DNA from: WHSP01 sp040905505
Lineage (GTDB): Bacteria > Gemmatimonadota > Gemmatimonadetes > Longimicrobiales > Longimicrobiaceae
Assembly (NCBI GenBank): GCA_040905505.1
Contig: JBBDRL010000082.1
Coordinates: 1 to 23,600 of the forward strand
DNA: 23,600 bases
Reading direction: 5' to 3'
Both the position numbers and the translations under genes were made by a program. The notes below the pieces were generated by a model. That model searched no databases. It was not told where the DNA came from and saw only the letters and a list, made by a program, of their open reading frames with translations. Below are positions 1-6,563 of the stretch, one piece after another. Numbering within the stretch: the stretch's first letter is position 1; each line of letters begins with the position of its first letter.

Positions 1-50
1 TCGCGCTGCTCACCAGCGTGTTCATCGGCCTGATCATGCATGCGCATTGA
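1..50 (+). CDS. atpB: ATP synthase subunit a, C-terminal end (partial)
   Basis: Only the last 15 codons and the TGA at 48-50 are inside the window. Read in the frame of codons beginning at position 3, they give ALLTSVFIGLIMHAH, a short hydrophobic helix ending in a polar tail. This fits the end of the final membrane helix of the F0 a subunit, which forms the proton half-channels against the c-ring. Identification rests mainly on position: the c, b, delta, alpha, gamma, beta and epsilon genes follow on the same strand in the usual order. The fragment alone is too short to be decisive. Confidence 0.78.
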   Translation, partial: ALLTSVFIGLIMHAH

Positions 51-59
51 GCAGGGGTC

Positions 60-101
60 AGGATTCAGGATTCAGGATTCAGTAGCTGATAGCTGATAGC
101 T
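60..101 (+). repeat. Mixed heptanucleotide tandem array upstream of atpE
   Basis: Six 7-bp units lie exactly in phase. Three are AGGATTC (60-66, 67-73, 74-80), followed by AGTAGCT (81-87) and two GATAGCT (88-94, 95-101), then a short T run (102-105). The array changes unit sequence midway without losing the 7-bp register. It lies in the 215-bp gap between atpB and atpE. The GATAGCT units are the same family as arrays after atpA, atpG and the PHP gene. It codes for nothing recognisable. Confidence 0.85.
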
Positions 102-171
102 TTTTCCGGCGCGGATCGCTCCCTCCGCGTCGTACAGTACCCGGGAGATGGGCGCTCGGGGAAGGGTGTGT

Positions 172-246
172 GGCCGGTACGGCCTTGTAGCACCTACGAG
201 CTCCGGAAGGAGCTATGCGTGGAGCTTGGCCCGATTTGTCAAATCG
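172..246 (+). promoter_or_regulatory. Structured leader of atpE: four small stem-loops
   Basis: Four non-overlapping inverted repeats follow one another: GGCCG/CGGCC (172-176 with 180-184), GTAG/CTAC (187-190 with 194-197), AGCTCC/GGAGCT with a GGAA loop (199-204 with 209-214), and CGATTT/AAATCG with a 3-nt loop (232-237 with 241-246). The last ends 7 nt before the GGAGGAG ribosome-binding site at 254-260. Each stem is short and could arise by chance, so a regulatory role is inferred only from their succession next to the start of the highly expressed c subunit. No clear promoter hexamers were found in 51-265. Confidence 0.35.
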
Positions 247-265
247 CACTCTCGGAGGAGAGACG

Positions 266-511
266 ATGGAGTTCCTTTCATTCGGTCTCATGGGCGCCGC
301 GATCGGCGCGGGGCTCGCCATCATCGGTGCCGGTATCGGTATCGGGATGATCGGCGGTCGCGCGGTCGAGGCGATGGCGCGGCAGCCGGAGATGGCCGGT
401 AGCATTCAGACTGCGGCCATCATTCTTGCGGCGCTTGTCGAGGGCGTGGCGTTGTTCGCGCTGGTGGTCACCTTCCTCATTCAGAGCGGCGTCCTCGCGG
501 CGGCGGGCTGA
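266..511 (+). CDS. atpE: ATP synthase subunit c
   Basis: This 81-residue hairpin protein forms the rotating c-ring of F0. Helix 1 (about residues 5-30) carries the small-residue motif GAGIGIG (21-27) that packs c subunits together. The polar loop is ARQPE (38-42), which contacts gamma and epsilon. Helix 2 carries the ion-binding carboxylate Glu59 in LVEGVALF. The Gln in helix 1 and the Ser/Thr after the Glu that mark Na+-type c subunits are absent, so proton coupling is inferred. ATG 266 is chosen over an in-frame ATG at 215 because GGAGGAG at 254-260 sits ideally before it and the extra 17 residues do not resemble subunit c. Length and motifs are normal for the family. Confidence 0.96.
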   Translation: MEFLSFGLMGAAIGAGLAIIGAGIGIGMIGGRAVEAMARQPEMAGSIQTAAIILAALVEGVALFALVVTFLIQSGVLAAAG

Positions 512-521
512 TGACGGAAGT

Positions 522-553
522 CTCCACGGGGCGGGCGATCCCGTCCCGTGGAG
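522..553 (+). promoter_or_regulatory. Strong hairpin between atpE and atpF
   Basis: Arms 522-535 and 540-553 pair over all 14 positions (one G-U at 531/544) around the 4-nt loop CGAT, beginning 11 nt after the atpE stop. No T run follows, so it is not a standard intrinsic terminator. It is better read as an mRNA 3'-end stabiliser, a partial attenuator or a processing site. A structure here could help the cell make more c subunit than b subunit. That role is inference; the pairing is seen directly. Confidence 0.8.
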
Positions 554-584
554 GCCCACAAATGGATTTCTAAACGACGCAATC

Positions 585-1175
585 ATGTCTGCAAAATCGC
601 TACGGCTGCTGCCGTTCCTGCTTTTCGGAACCGCGACTGACGCTTCGGCAGCGGAGGGTGGCCTGCTGACGCCGAGCTCCGGGCTGATGTTCTGGACGAT
701 CCTGACCTTCGTGGTCGTTCTGGTCGTCCTCTGGAAGATGGCGTTGCCCCCGATTCTGAGCGCGGTCGAGGCACGGGAGCAGCAGATCCGGGATCTCATC
801 GCGGAGGCGGAGCGGGATCGCGAGGCGGCGCAGGCCGCGCTGGCGGAGCAGACGCACCTGCTCGAGGAGACGCGGGCGAGTGTTCAGGACCTCGTGGCGG
901 AAGGCCGGACCGCGGGCGAGCGGGTTCGCGACGAGGTCATAGCCGAGGCCCGGCGCACGGCCGAGGAGATCGCAACGCGTGCTCGGCGCGAGGTCCGGCA
1001 GGAGCTGGACAGCGCCCTGCAGGAACTGCGGTTGGAGGCGGTCGATCTGGCGATGGCCGCCGCGGGCAAGCTGGTTGATCGTAACCTCGACTCGGACGAC
1101 AACCGCCGCCTGGTCCGGGACTATCTGGAAGACCTCAGCGCGGAGAGCGCGGCCGCGGCCGGCGCGGGAGCTTGA
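585..1175 (+). CDS. atpF: ATP synthase subunit b
   Basis: The 196-residue b subunit forms the peripheral stalk joining F0 to F1. Residues 1-23 look like a signal peptide (basic start, hydrophobic LLPFLLFG, then ASAA). A membrane helix follows at about 34-52 (LMFWTILTFVVVLVVLW), then a long Ala/Glu/Arg-rich coiled coil from about 60 to the end. Canonical b subunits lack the extra leader; versions with it are known in several phyla. The start at 585 is chosen because upstream in-frame sequence overlaps atpE and is unlike subunit b. No good Shine-Dalgarno precedes it, which suggests weak initiation or dependence on the upstream hairpin region. The stop lies 3 nt before atpH. Confidence 0.93.
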   Translation: MSAKSLRLLPFLLFGTATDASAAEGGLLTPSSGLMFWTILTFVVVLVVLWKMALPPILSAVEAREQQIRDLIAEAERDREAAQAALAEQTHLLEETRASVQDLVAEGRTAGERVRDEVIAEARRTAEEIATRARREVRQELDSALQELRLEAVDLAMAAAGKLVDRNLDSDDNRRLVRDYLEDLSAESAAAAGAGA

Positions 1176-1178
1176 CGG

Positions 1179-1763
1179 ATGGCTTCGACAATCGTCGCCC
1201 GAAACTACGCCGAGATCCTCTACACCCTGGCGACGCGCCACGGTGGGGACACGACGGTCGACCAGTACGGCGACGCCATCAACGATGTCGCGGCGCTGCT
1301 CGAGCGGGAGCCGCGCGTGCGCGAATTCCTGGAGACGCCGCGCGTCGACGTCGACGCGAAGAAGCGCGTCATCGAGAGCGCGTTCGGCGGTCGGGTTCCG
1401 GATCTCTTTCTGAGATTCCTGTTGATCGTGGTCGAAAAGCGGCGCCAAGCGGCGCTGCGGAAGATCGCGGAGCAGTATCACGACATCGTCGATGAAGCCC
1501 GCAACCGTGTACGCGCCGAGATCCGGCTTGCCCGCGAGGCCGACGTGGACCTGCGCGAGGACATCGTCAGCAGTATCGAGGGCCGGCTGGGGAAGACGGT
1601 GCTGCCGAGCTTCGAAGTCGATCCTTCGCTAATCGGGGGCGTGGTCATTCGTGCCGGTGGCCAGATCTTGGACGGCTCGGTACGCCGGCGCGCCGCAGGT
1701 CTCCGCCAGCGGCTCCTCAAGGCCAGGCTCCCAGCGGCAACGACGGCAGAGACGAGCTATTAA
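1179..1763 (+). CDS. atpH: ATP synthase subunit delta
   Basis: The 194-residue delta (OSCP-type) subunit caps F1 and links it to the b stalk. The N-terminal helical domain begins ARNYAEILYTLA (residues 7-18), a typical delta opening. The conserved C-terminal signature VDPSLIGGVVIRAGGQILDGSVRRR is present in two adjoining stretches (about 148-172), here ending in a short Ala/Thr-rich tail. ATG 1179 lies 3 nt after the atpF stop, so translation is probably coupled. Length is slightly above the 177-180 of common homologues. Confidence 0.95.
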   Translation: MASTIVARNYAEILYTLATRHGGDTTVDQYGDAINDVAALLEREPRVREFLETPRVDVDAKKRVIESAFGGRVPDLFLRFLLIVVEKRRQAALRKIAEQYHDIVDEARNRVRAEIRLAREADVDLREDIVSSIEGRLGKTVLPSFEVDPSLIGGVVIRAGGQILDGSVRRRAAGLRQRLLKARLPAATTAETSY

Positions 1764-1766
1764 TTA

Positions 1767-1842
1767 TGAATTTTGGATTTTGAGGTACGCCTGCTAGATA
1801 TGGCGAATTTTCGAAAATTCAAAATTCAAAATTCAAAATTCA
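1767..1842 (+). repeat. AT-rich heptamer element with opposed arms (atpH-atpA gap)
   Basis: The right side holds four perfect AAAATTC units (1814-1820, 1821-1827, 1828-1834, 1835-1841). The left side holds the inverted form, GAATTTT and GGATTTT (1768-1781). The arm 1767-1782 matches the reverse complement of 1827-1842 at 15 of 16 positions. In addition, 1805-1820 is a perfect 16-bp palindrome. Local base composition is far more AT-rich than the surrounding coding DNA. The whole element fits between the atpH stop and the atpA start and leaves only a weak ribosome-binding site, AGGA at 1852-1855. Confidence 0.88.
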
Positions 1843-1859
1843 ACATCATTTAGGAAAAA

Positions 1860-3557
1860 ATGGCTCCGGTCGAAACGCAGCTCAGAGCGAGCGAGATCAA
1901 AGGCATTCTGCTCGAGGAAATCGAGCGGTATGAGGAGGACCTGCACGCCGAAGAAGTAGGAGAGGTCCTCGAGGTGAAGGACGGCGTCGCCCGCATCTAT
2001 GGCCTGAAGGGAACGATGGCGAGCGAGATGCTTGAAATCGCCGTAGGCGAGGGTGGCGCGCCCGTCGTCTGCCTCGCGTTGAACCTCGAAGAGGACAACA
2101 TCGGAGCGGTGGTCCTGGGCGACTGGACGAAGGTGCAGGAGGGAGACCAGGTCCGCCGCACGGGGCGCGTTCTAGACATTCCCGTCGGCCCGGGCTATCT
2201 CGGCCGGGTCGTCAACCCGCTGGGTGAACCGATCGACGGCAAGGGACCGATCCGGGACGATGGGCGCCGAGAGGTGGACATCGTGGCCCCCGGAATCGTG
2301 CTGCGGCAGCCGGTGAGCGAGCCGCTGCAGACGGGGATCAAGGCGATCGACGCGCTGATCCCGATCGGCCGCGGCCAGCGCGAGCTCATCATCGGCGACC
2401 GAGGCACCGGAAAGACGGCCATCGCGATCGACGCGATCATCAACCAGAAGGGGAAGGACGTCGTCTGCGTCTACGTCGCGATCGGGCAGAAGGCCTCCAC
2501 CGTCGCCAACGTGGTGCAGCGCCTCGACGACGCCGGCGCGCTGGACTTCACGATCATCGTGTCGGCGACCGCGTCCGATCCCGCGCCGCTCCAGTACATC
2601 GCGCCCTATGCCGGCACCGCGCTGGCCGAGTACTTCATGTACACGAAGGACGAGAACGGCAAGGGCAAGGCCACCCTCTGCGTCTACGACGACCTCTCCA
2701 AGCAGGCCGTGGCCTACCGGCAGATGTCGCTCGTCCTGCGCCGCCCCCCTGGGCGCGAGGCGTACCCCGGCGACGTTTTCTACCTCCACTCGCGTCTCCT
2801 GGAGCGCGCGGCGAAGCTCTCCGACGAGATGGGCGGTGGATCGCTGACCGCACTGCCGATCGTCGAGACTCAGGCCGGTGACGTGTCGGCGTACATTCCG
2901 ACGAACGTCATCTCCATCACCGACGGCCAGATCTTCCTCGAGTCGAACCTGTTCTACTCGGGCGTCCGACCCGCGGTAAACGTGGGTATCTCGGTCTCGC
3001 GCGTCGGTGGAGCGGCGCAGATCAAGGCGATGAAGCAGGTCGCCGGTAAGATGAAGGGCGAGCTGGCGCAGTACCGCGAGCTGGAGGCTTTCGCCGCGTT
3101 CGGCTCCGAGCTCGACGCGGTGACACAGCGGCAGCTCGCCCGAGGCGAGCGCTCGGTGGAGGTCCTGAAGCAGCCGCAGTACGCCCCTGAGCCCGTCGAG
3201 AACCAGGTGGCGATCATCTACGCGTTGACGAATGGCTATCTCGACGATCTAGAAGCCGAGCAGATCCCGACCTGGGAGCGTGACTATCACGTGTTTCTGC
3301 GGGCGAACCATCCCGAGGTGCTCGCAAGCATCCGCGACGAGAAGAAGCTGACGGAGGAGACGGAGAAGGCGCTGGTCGCAGCGATCGAGCTTTACAAGCA
3401 GCTCTTCAAGGATCCCGAGTCTCCCGTCGGAACGGAGGATTACGCGGATTCCCCGATTCTGAAGGAGACGGACCGCGACCGGCACATGTCCGAAGACCAG
3501 CTCCGCCTGGCACAGCGCCCCGAGTCCGGCGCTTCCCAGGCACGCCAGAGTTACTAG
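1860..3557 (+). CDS. atpA: ATP synthase subunit alpha
   Basis: The alpha subunit forms the non-catalytic nucleotide sites of F1. The N-terminal beta-barrel covers about residues 25-95. The Walker A motif GDRGTGKT is at 179-186. The family signature PGREAYPGDVFYLHSRLLER lies at 297-316. The arginine finger that reaches into the catalytic beta site is Arg381 in ISVSRVGG. At 565 residues it is about 50 longer than E. coli alpha (513). The excess is a charged C-terminal tail after ELYKQLF, rich in Asp, Glu, Arg, Ser and Gln and predicted to be disordered. ATG 1860 directly follows the AT-rich repeat element. The start is supported by the family-like N-terminus (LRASEIKGILLEEIERYEE). Confidence 0.97.
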   Translation: MAPVETQLRASEIKGILLEEIERYEEDLHAEEVGEVLEVKDGVARIYGLKGTMASEMLEIAVGEGGAPVVCLALNLEEDNIGAVVLGDWTKVQEGDQVRRTGRVLDIPVGPGYLGRVVNPLGEPIDGKGPIRDDGRREVDIVAPGIVLRQPVSEPLQTGIKAIDALIPIGRGQRELIIGDRGTGKTAIAIDAIINQKGKDVVCVYVAIGQKASTVANVVQRLDDAGALDFTIIVSATASDPAPLQYIAPYAGTALAEYFMYTKDENGKGKATLCVYDDLSKQAVAYRQMSLVLRRPPGREAYPGDVFYLHSRLLERAAKLSDEMGGGSLTALPIVETQAGDVSAYIPTNVISITDGQIFLESNLFYSGVRPAVNVGISVSRVGGAAQIKAMKQVAGKMKGELAQYRELEAFAAFGSELDAVTQRQLARGERSVEVLKQPQYAPEPVENQVAIIYALTNGYLDDLEAEQIPTWERDYHVFLRANHPEVLASIRDEKKLTEETEKALVAAIELYKQLFKDPESPVGTEDYADSPILKETDRDRHMSEDQLRLAQRPESGASQARQSY

Positions 3558-3560
3558 ACG

Positions 3561-3713
3561 CAGCTACCAGCTATCGGCTATCAGCTATCAGTATGACGCG
3601 GAACCCGCGCTGCTTCGATAGCCGACGACCGATCGCGGTTAGCTCCGGACGAACGAACGTCGCCGCTATCAGTCTCTGATAGCTGATAGCCGATAGCTTT
3701 TTATTGCCGATAG
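3561..3713 (+). repeat. Large heptamer hairpin element (atpA-atpG gap)
   Basis: Four units of CAGCTAC/CAGCTAT/CGGCTAT/CAGCTAT occupy 3561-3588. The opposite orientation, CTGATAG, CTGATAG, CCGATAG, occupies 3676-3696, with one further CCGATAG at 3707-3713. Positions 3569-3591 and 3676-3698 are perfect inverted copies over 23 bp with an 84-nt loop. The loop contains decayed units (TCGATAG, CCGACGA, CCGATCG, CGGTTAG at 3615-3642). The element starts 3 nt after the atpA stop and runs to within 7 nt of the atpG start. It resembles a REPIN or MITE in architecture, but no such named family was recognised. Confidence 0.9.
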
Positions 3714-3719
3714 CTTTCA

Positions 3720-4586
3720 ATGTCCCGAGCGAGAGAGATCAAGGGCCGAATACGTTCGGTCCAGAACACGCGGAAGATCACTCGGACGATGGAGATGGTC
3801 GCCACGTCCAAGCTGAAGCGTGCGCAGGACCGTCTCGGCGCGGCGCGGCCCTACTCGGAGCAGCTCCGCGAGGTGATCCGTCGGCTCCTGAACCCGGAGC
3901 TCGCGGCTCGGTACGAGCTCCTGCGGCAGCCGGAAGAGGTACGCCGCGCAGCTGTGCTCCTCATCACCTCGAATCGCGGTCTAGCGGGCGCCTTCAATGC
4001 CAACCTGATCCGTATGGCGCGCCAGCAGGTAGAGAAACTCCGCGAAGGGGGTGTGACCGCGGAGATGCACATCGTTGGCCGGAAGGGGATAGCCTTCTTC
4101 CGGTTCCTGGGAGAGGAGATCGCCACGGCGCGCACAGACCTCGGTGACCGACCGAGCGCGGAGGAGGCCAGTTCACTCGTCGATCCGCTCATGGAGCGAT
4201 TCGTGTCGGGCGACCTGGACGCGGTCTACGTCGTCCACGCCCAGTTCAACTCCGCGCTCTCGACGCCGCCGAACACGGTACGCGTCCTTCCCGTCGAGGC
4301 GCCGGCTCGCGAGGAGTCGCGGGCGGGCGAGGACTACATCCTCGAGCCCTCGGCTGACGCGATTCTGGAGCGTATTCTTCCGCTCTACGTACGCAACTCC
4401 GTCTATACGGCGTTGCTCGAGACGGCTGCCGCAGAGCACGGTGCCCGCCGCACGGCGATGAAGAACGCAACCGACAACGCGGGCGACATGCTCAAGGACC
4501 TGACGCGCAGGTACAACCGCGCGCGGCAGGCCGCCATCACGCAGGAGATCGCGGAGATCGTCGGCGGCGCGGCCGCCCTCGAATAG
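3720..4586 (+). CDS. atpG: ATP synthase subunit gamma
   Basis: The 288-residue gamma subunit is the rotating central shaft. Its N-terminal helix REIKGRIRSVQNTRKITRTM (residues 5-24) and C-terminal helix MLKDLTRRYNRARQAAITQE (about 256-275) form the coiled coil inside the alpha3beta3 barrel. The C-terminal part (ITQEIAEIVGGAAAL) is the classic gamma signature. Length matches E. coli gamma (287). Unusually, no Shine-Dalgarno is visible before ATG 3720. The last 14 nt before it come from the heptamer repeat element, so initiation may depend on coupling or on an unstructured leader. The start is supported by the typical N-terminus. Confidence 0.96.
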   Translation: MSRAREIKGRIRSVQNTRKITRTMEMVATSKLKRAQDRLGAARPYSEQLREVIRRLLNPELAARYELLRQPEEVRRAAVLLITSNRGLAGAFNANLIRMARQQVEKLREGGVTAEMHIVGRKGIAFFRFLGEEIATARTDLGDRPSAEEASSLVDPLMERFVSGDLDAVYVVHAQFNSALSTPPNTVRVLPVEAPAREESRAGEDYILEPSADAILERILPLYVRNSVYTALLETAAAEHGARRTAMKNATDNAGDMLKDLTRRYNRARQAAITQEIAEIVGGAAALE

Positions 4587-4607
4587 GCGTCGGCAATGGC
4601 CGGCGCC
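4586..4607 (+). promoter_or_regulatory. Hairpin at the end of atpG
   Basis: Arms 4586-4594 and 4599-4607 pair over 9 bp (one G-U) around the loop AATG. The first base is the last base of the atpG stop codon TAG (4584-4586). There is no T run, so it is probably not a terminator, and atpD must be transcribed through it. It may act as an mRNA stabiliser or processing site. It runs directly into the heptamer array that follows. Confidence 0.55.
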
Positions 4608-4634
4608 TGATAGCCGATAGCTGACGACTGACAG
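4607..4634 (+). repeat. Heptamer array (atpG-atpD gap)
   Basis: Four contiguous 7-bp units lie in register: CTGATAG, CCGATAG, CTGACGA and CTGACAG. The first two are identical to units in the atpA-atpG element; the last two are diverged. Only one orientation is present here, so no long hairpin forms from the array itself. The gap afterwards contains a good ribosome-binding site for atpD at 4656-4662 (AGAGGAG). Confidence 0.82.
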
Positions 4635-4670
4635 CTCTGTAACTACGCTTCCGTAGAGGAGATACTCATA

Positions 4671-6161
4671 ATGGCATCCACTGCCCCGGAAAAGGCGACC
4701 GTTCACGCGAGCGGCAACACCGGCAGCACCGGGAAGGTCGTCCAGGTGATCGGTCCCGTGATCGACGCGGAGTTCCCCGTAGGGGAGATCCCGGACATTT
4801 ACAACGCCCTCATCATCCGCCACCCAGCGACGGAGGACCGCGGCGCGACGGACGTGACGCTGGAGGTGCAGCAGCACGTCGGCCGGAACATGGTCCGCGC
4901 CGTCGCGATGTCGTCCACGGACGGCGTGGTCCGCGGAATGGAGGTGCTGGATGCAGGCGGTCCCATCTCCGTTCCGGTCGGTGCCGCCGCCCTGGGTCGC
5001 ATCCTCAATGTGACGGGGCATCCGGTCGACGAGCGGGGCGAGATCTCGGAGTCGACCGAGCGTTGGCCGATCCATCGCCCGGCGCCGCGATTCGTCGATC
5101 TCGAGCCGAAGACGGAGATCCTGGAGACGGGAATCAAGGTCATCGACCTGCTCACGCCGTATGTGAAGGGTGGTAAGATCGGCCTCTTCGGTGGCGCCGG
5201 CGTCGGCAAGACCGTGGTCATTCAGGAGCTGATCCACAACATCGCGATGGGCCACGGTGGCCGCTCCGTCTTCGCCGGCGTGGGTGAGCGAACGCGCGAG
5301 GGAACCGACCTGTGGCTCGAGTTCAAGGAGGCGAAGCTCATCAACGATGAGAACCTCGCCGACTCGTCGGTCGCCCTGGTGTACGGCCAGATGAACGAGC
5401 CACCCGGCGCCCGCCTGCGGGTCGGGCTGACGGGGCTGACGATCGCCGAGTACTTCCGTGACGTCGAGAAGCAGGACGTTCTCTTCTTCGTCGATAACAT
5501 CTTCCGCTTCACCCAGGCCGGTTCCGAGGTGTCCGCGCTGCTCGGCCGGATGCCATCCGCGGTCGGTTACCAGCCGACGCTCGCGACCGAAATGGGTGAG
5601 CTGCAGGAGCGCATCACGTCTACCAAGGAGGGGTCCATCACCTCCGTTCAGGCGATCTACGTCCCGGCCGACGACCTCACCGACCCTGCCCCGGCGACGG
5701 CATTCGCGCACCTGGACGCGACGACGGTGCTCTCCCGGGCCATTTCCGAGCTCGGCATTTATCCCGCGGTCGATCCGCTCGACTCCTCGTCGCGGATCAT
5801 GGACCCGCAGTACGTCGGCGAGCGGCACTATCGTGTCGCTTCGTCCGTCCAGCGGATCCTGCAGCGCTACAAGGAGCTCCAGGACATCATCGCGATTCTC
5901 GGGATGGACGAGCTGACCGAAGAGGATAAGGTGATCGTCGGCCGTGCTCGCCGGATTCAACGATTCCTGTCTCAGCCGTTCCACGTCGCCGAGCAGTTCA
6001 CCGGAAGGGCGGGCGAGTACGTGAAGGTGGAGGATACCATCGAGTCGTTCGAGCGCGTGGTCGATGGCGACTTCGATCACCTGCCGGAGCAGGCCTTCTA
6101 CATGGTCGGCGGGATCGAGCAGGCAGAGGAGCGCGCCCGCGAACTGCAGAAGGGCGACTGA
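4671..6161 (+). CDS. atpD: ATP synthase subunit beta
   Basis: The 496-residue catalytic subunit of F1 synthesises ATP. The Walker A motif GGAGVGKT is at 174-181. The catalytic Glu206 lies in GVGERTREG. The Walker B region LFFVDNIFRF is at 271-280, and the conserved run SALLGRMPSAVGYQPTLATE follows. The torque-contact loop reads DELTEED (413-419), equivalent to the DELSEED motif. About 20 N-terminal residues (MASTAPEKATVHASGNTGST) precede the usual start and look disordered. ATG 4671 is preceded by AGAGGAG at good spacing, so the extension is probably real. The stop codon overlaps the atpC start by one base (TGATG), which implies coupled translation. Confidence 0.98.
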   Translation: MASTAPEKATVHASGNTGSTGKVVQVIGPVIDAEFPVGEIPDIYNALIIRHPATEDRGATDVTLEVQQHVGRNMVRAVAMSSTDGVVRGMEVLDAGGPISVPVGAAALGRILNVTGHPVDERGEISESTERWPIHRPAPRFVDLEPKTEILETGIKVIDLLTPYVKGGKIGLFGGAGVGKTVVIQELIHNIAMGHGGRSVFAGVGERTREGTDLWLEFKEAKLINDENLADSSVALVYGQMNEPPGARLRVGLTGLTIAEYFRDVEKQDVLFFVDNIFRFTQAGSEVSALLGRMPSAVGYQPTLATEMGELQERITSTKEGSITSVQAIYVPADDLTDPAPATAFAHLDATTVLSRAISELGIYPAVDPLDSSSRIMDPQYVGERHYRVASSVQRILQRYKELQDIIAILGMDELTEEDKVIVGRARRIQRFLSQPFHVAEQFTGRAGEYVKVEDTIESFERVVDGDFDHLPEQAFYMVGGIEQAEERARELQKGD

Positions 6162-6448
6162 TGGCCGCGCCGGCGAGCGCGCCCGCCTCTGGCGCGCTTC
6201 ACGTCATGGTCATTTCCCCGGAGAAGACTGTCTTCGACGGGGAGGCGGAGGGCGTGGTCGTTCCCGCTTGGGATGGGGAGATCGGCATTCTGCGGGGACA
6301 CGCTCCGCTGATGGCCGTACTGGGAGCCGGTGAGATGCGAGTCACCCAGGGCGGCGCCACCGAGCGATTCAACGTCGATGGTGGATTCGTGCAGGTGGTC
6401 GATAACGTGGTGACGGTTCTCAGCGAACGGGCGGACCCCGCGGGCTGA
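6161..6448 (+). CDS. atpC: ATP synthase subunit epsilon, short form
   Basis: This 95-residue protein matches only the N-terminal beta-sandwich of epsilon. Its signatures are ISPEKTVFDGEAEGVVVPAWDGEIGIL (in two adjoining blocks, about 18-44) and GHAPLMAVLGAGEMRV (46-61). It ends at VVTVLSERADPAG, the point where E. coli epsilon (139 residues) begins its two C-terminal helices. The helical domain that can extend into F1 and inhibit ATP hydrolysis is therefore absent. The stop is followed by a terminator with no reading frame that would supply the missing part, so this looks like a genuine short type, as known in some phyla, rather than a frameshift. It is the last gene of the operon. Confidence 0.94.
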   Translation: MAAPASAPASGALHVMVISPEKTVFDGEAEGVVVPAWDGEIGILRGHAPLMAVLGAGEMRVTQGGATERFNVDGGFVQVVDNVVTVLSERADPAG

Positions 6449-6478
6449 AGTACCACCCTCTTTTCAGTTTGGCGATCT

Positions 6479-6515
6479 GGCCCCCCGGCCGCCGTTGCGG
6501 CCCGGGGGGCTTTTT
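6479..6515 (+). terminator. Rho-independent terminator of the ATP synthase operon
   Basis: A very GC-rich stem follows atpC by 30 nt. GCCCCCCGG (6480-6488) pairs with CCGGGGGGC (6502-6510). With one bulged C at 6501 the stem continues through CCGC/GCGG (6489-6492 with 6497-6500) to a CGTT loop. Five T residues follow directly (6511-6515). This is a textbook intrinsic terminator and separates the operon from the PHP gene. Confidence 0.93.
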
Positions 6516-6563
6516 GCTGATCTTGTTCGCAACTCCTTCAATCGAGTATCTGCATCCTGACGC

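Noticed and set aside
3405..3557. atpA C-terminal tail as a frameshift artefact
   Set aside because: The frame stays open with normal codon use to the TAG at 3555, directly before the repeat element; no sign of an indel is visible.
4173..6080. 635-codon open frame on the minus strand opposite atpG/atpD
   Set aside because: It is antisense to two highly conserved genes, has no family-like motifs and reflects the GC-rich codon bias of the sense strand.
6523..6552. Promoter TTGTTC-N18-TATCTG before the PHP gene
   Set aside because: Both boxes match poorly and the start would be only a few bases from the ATG; possible, but too weak to list.
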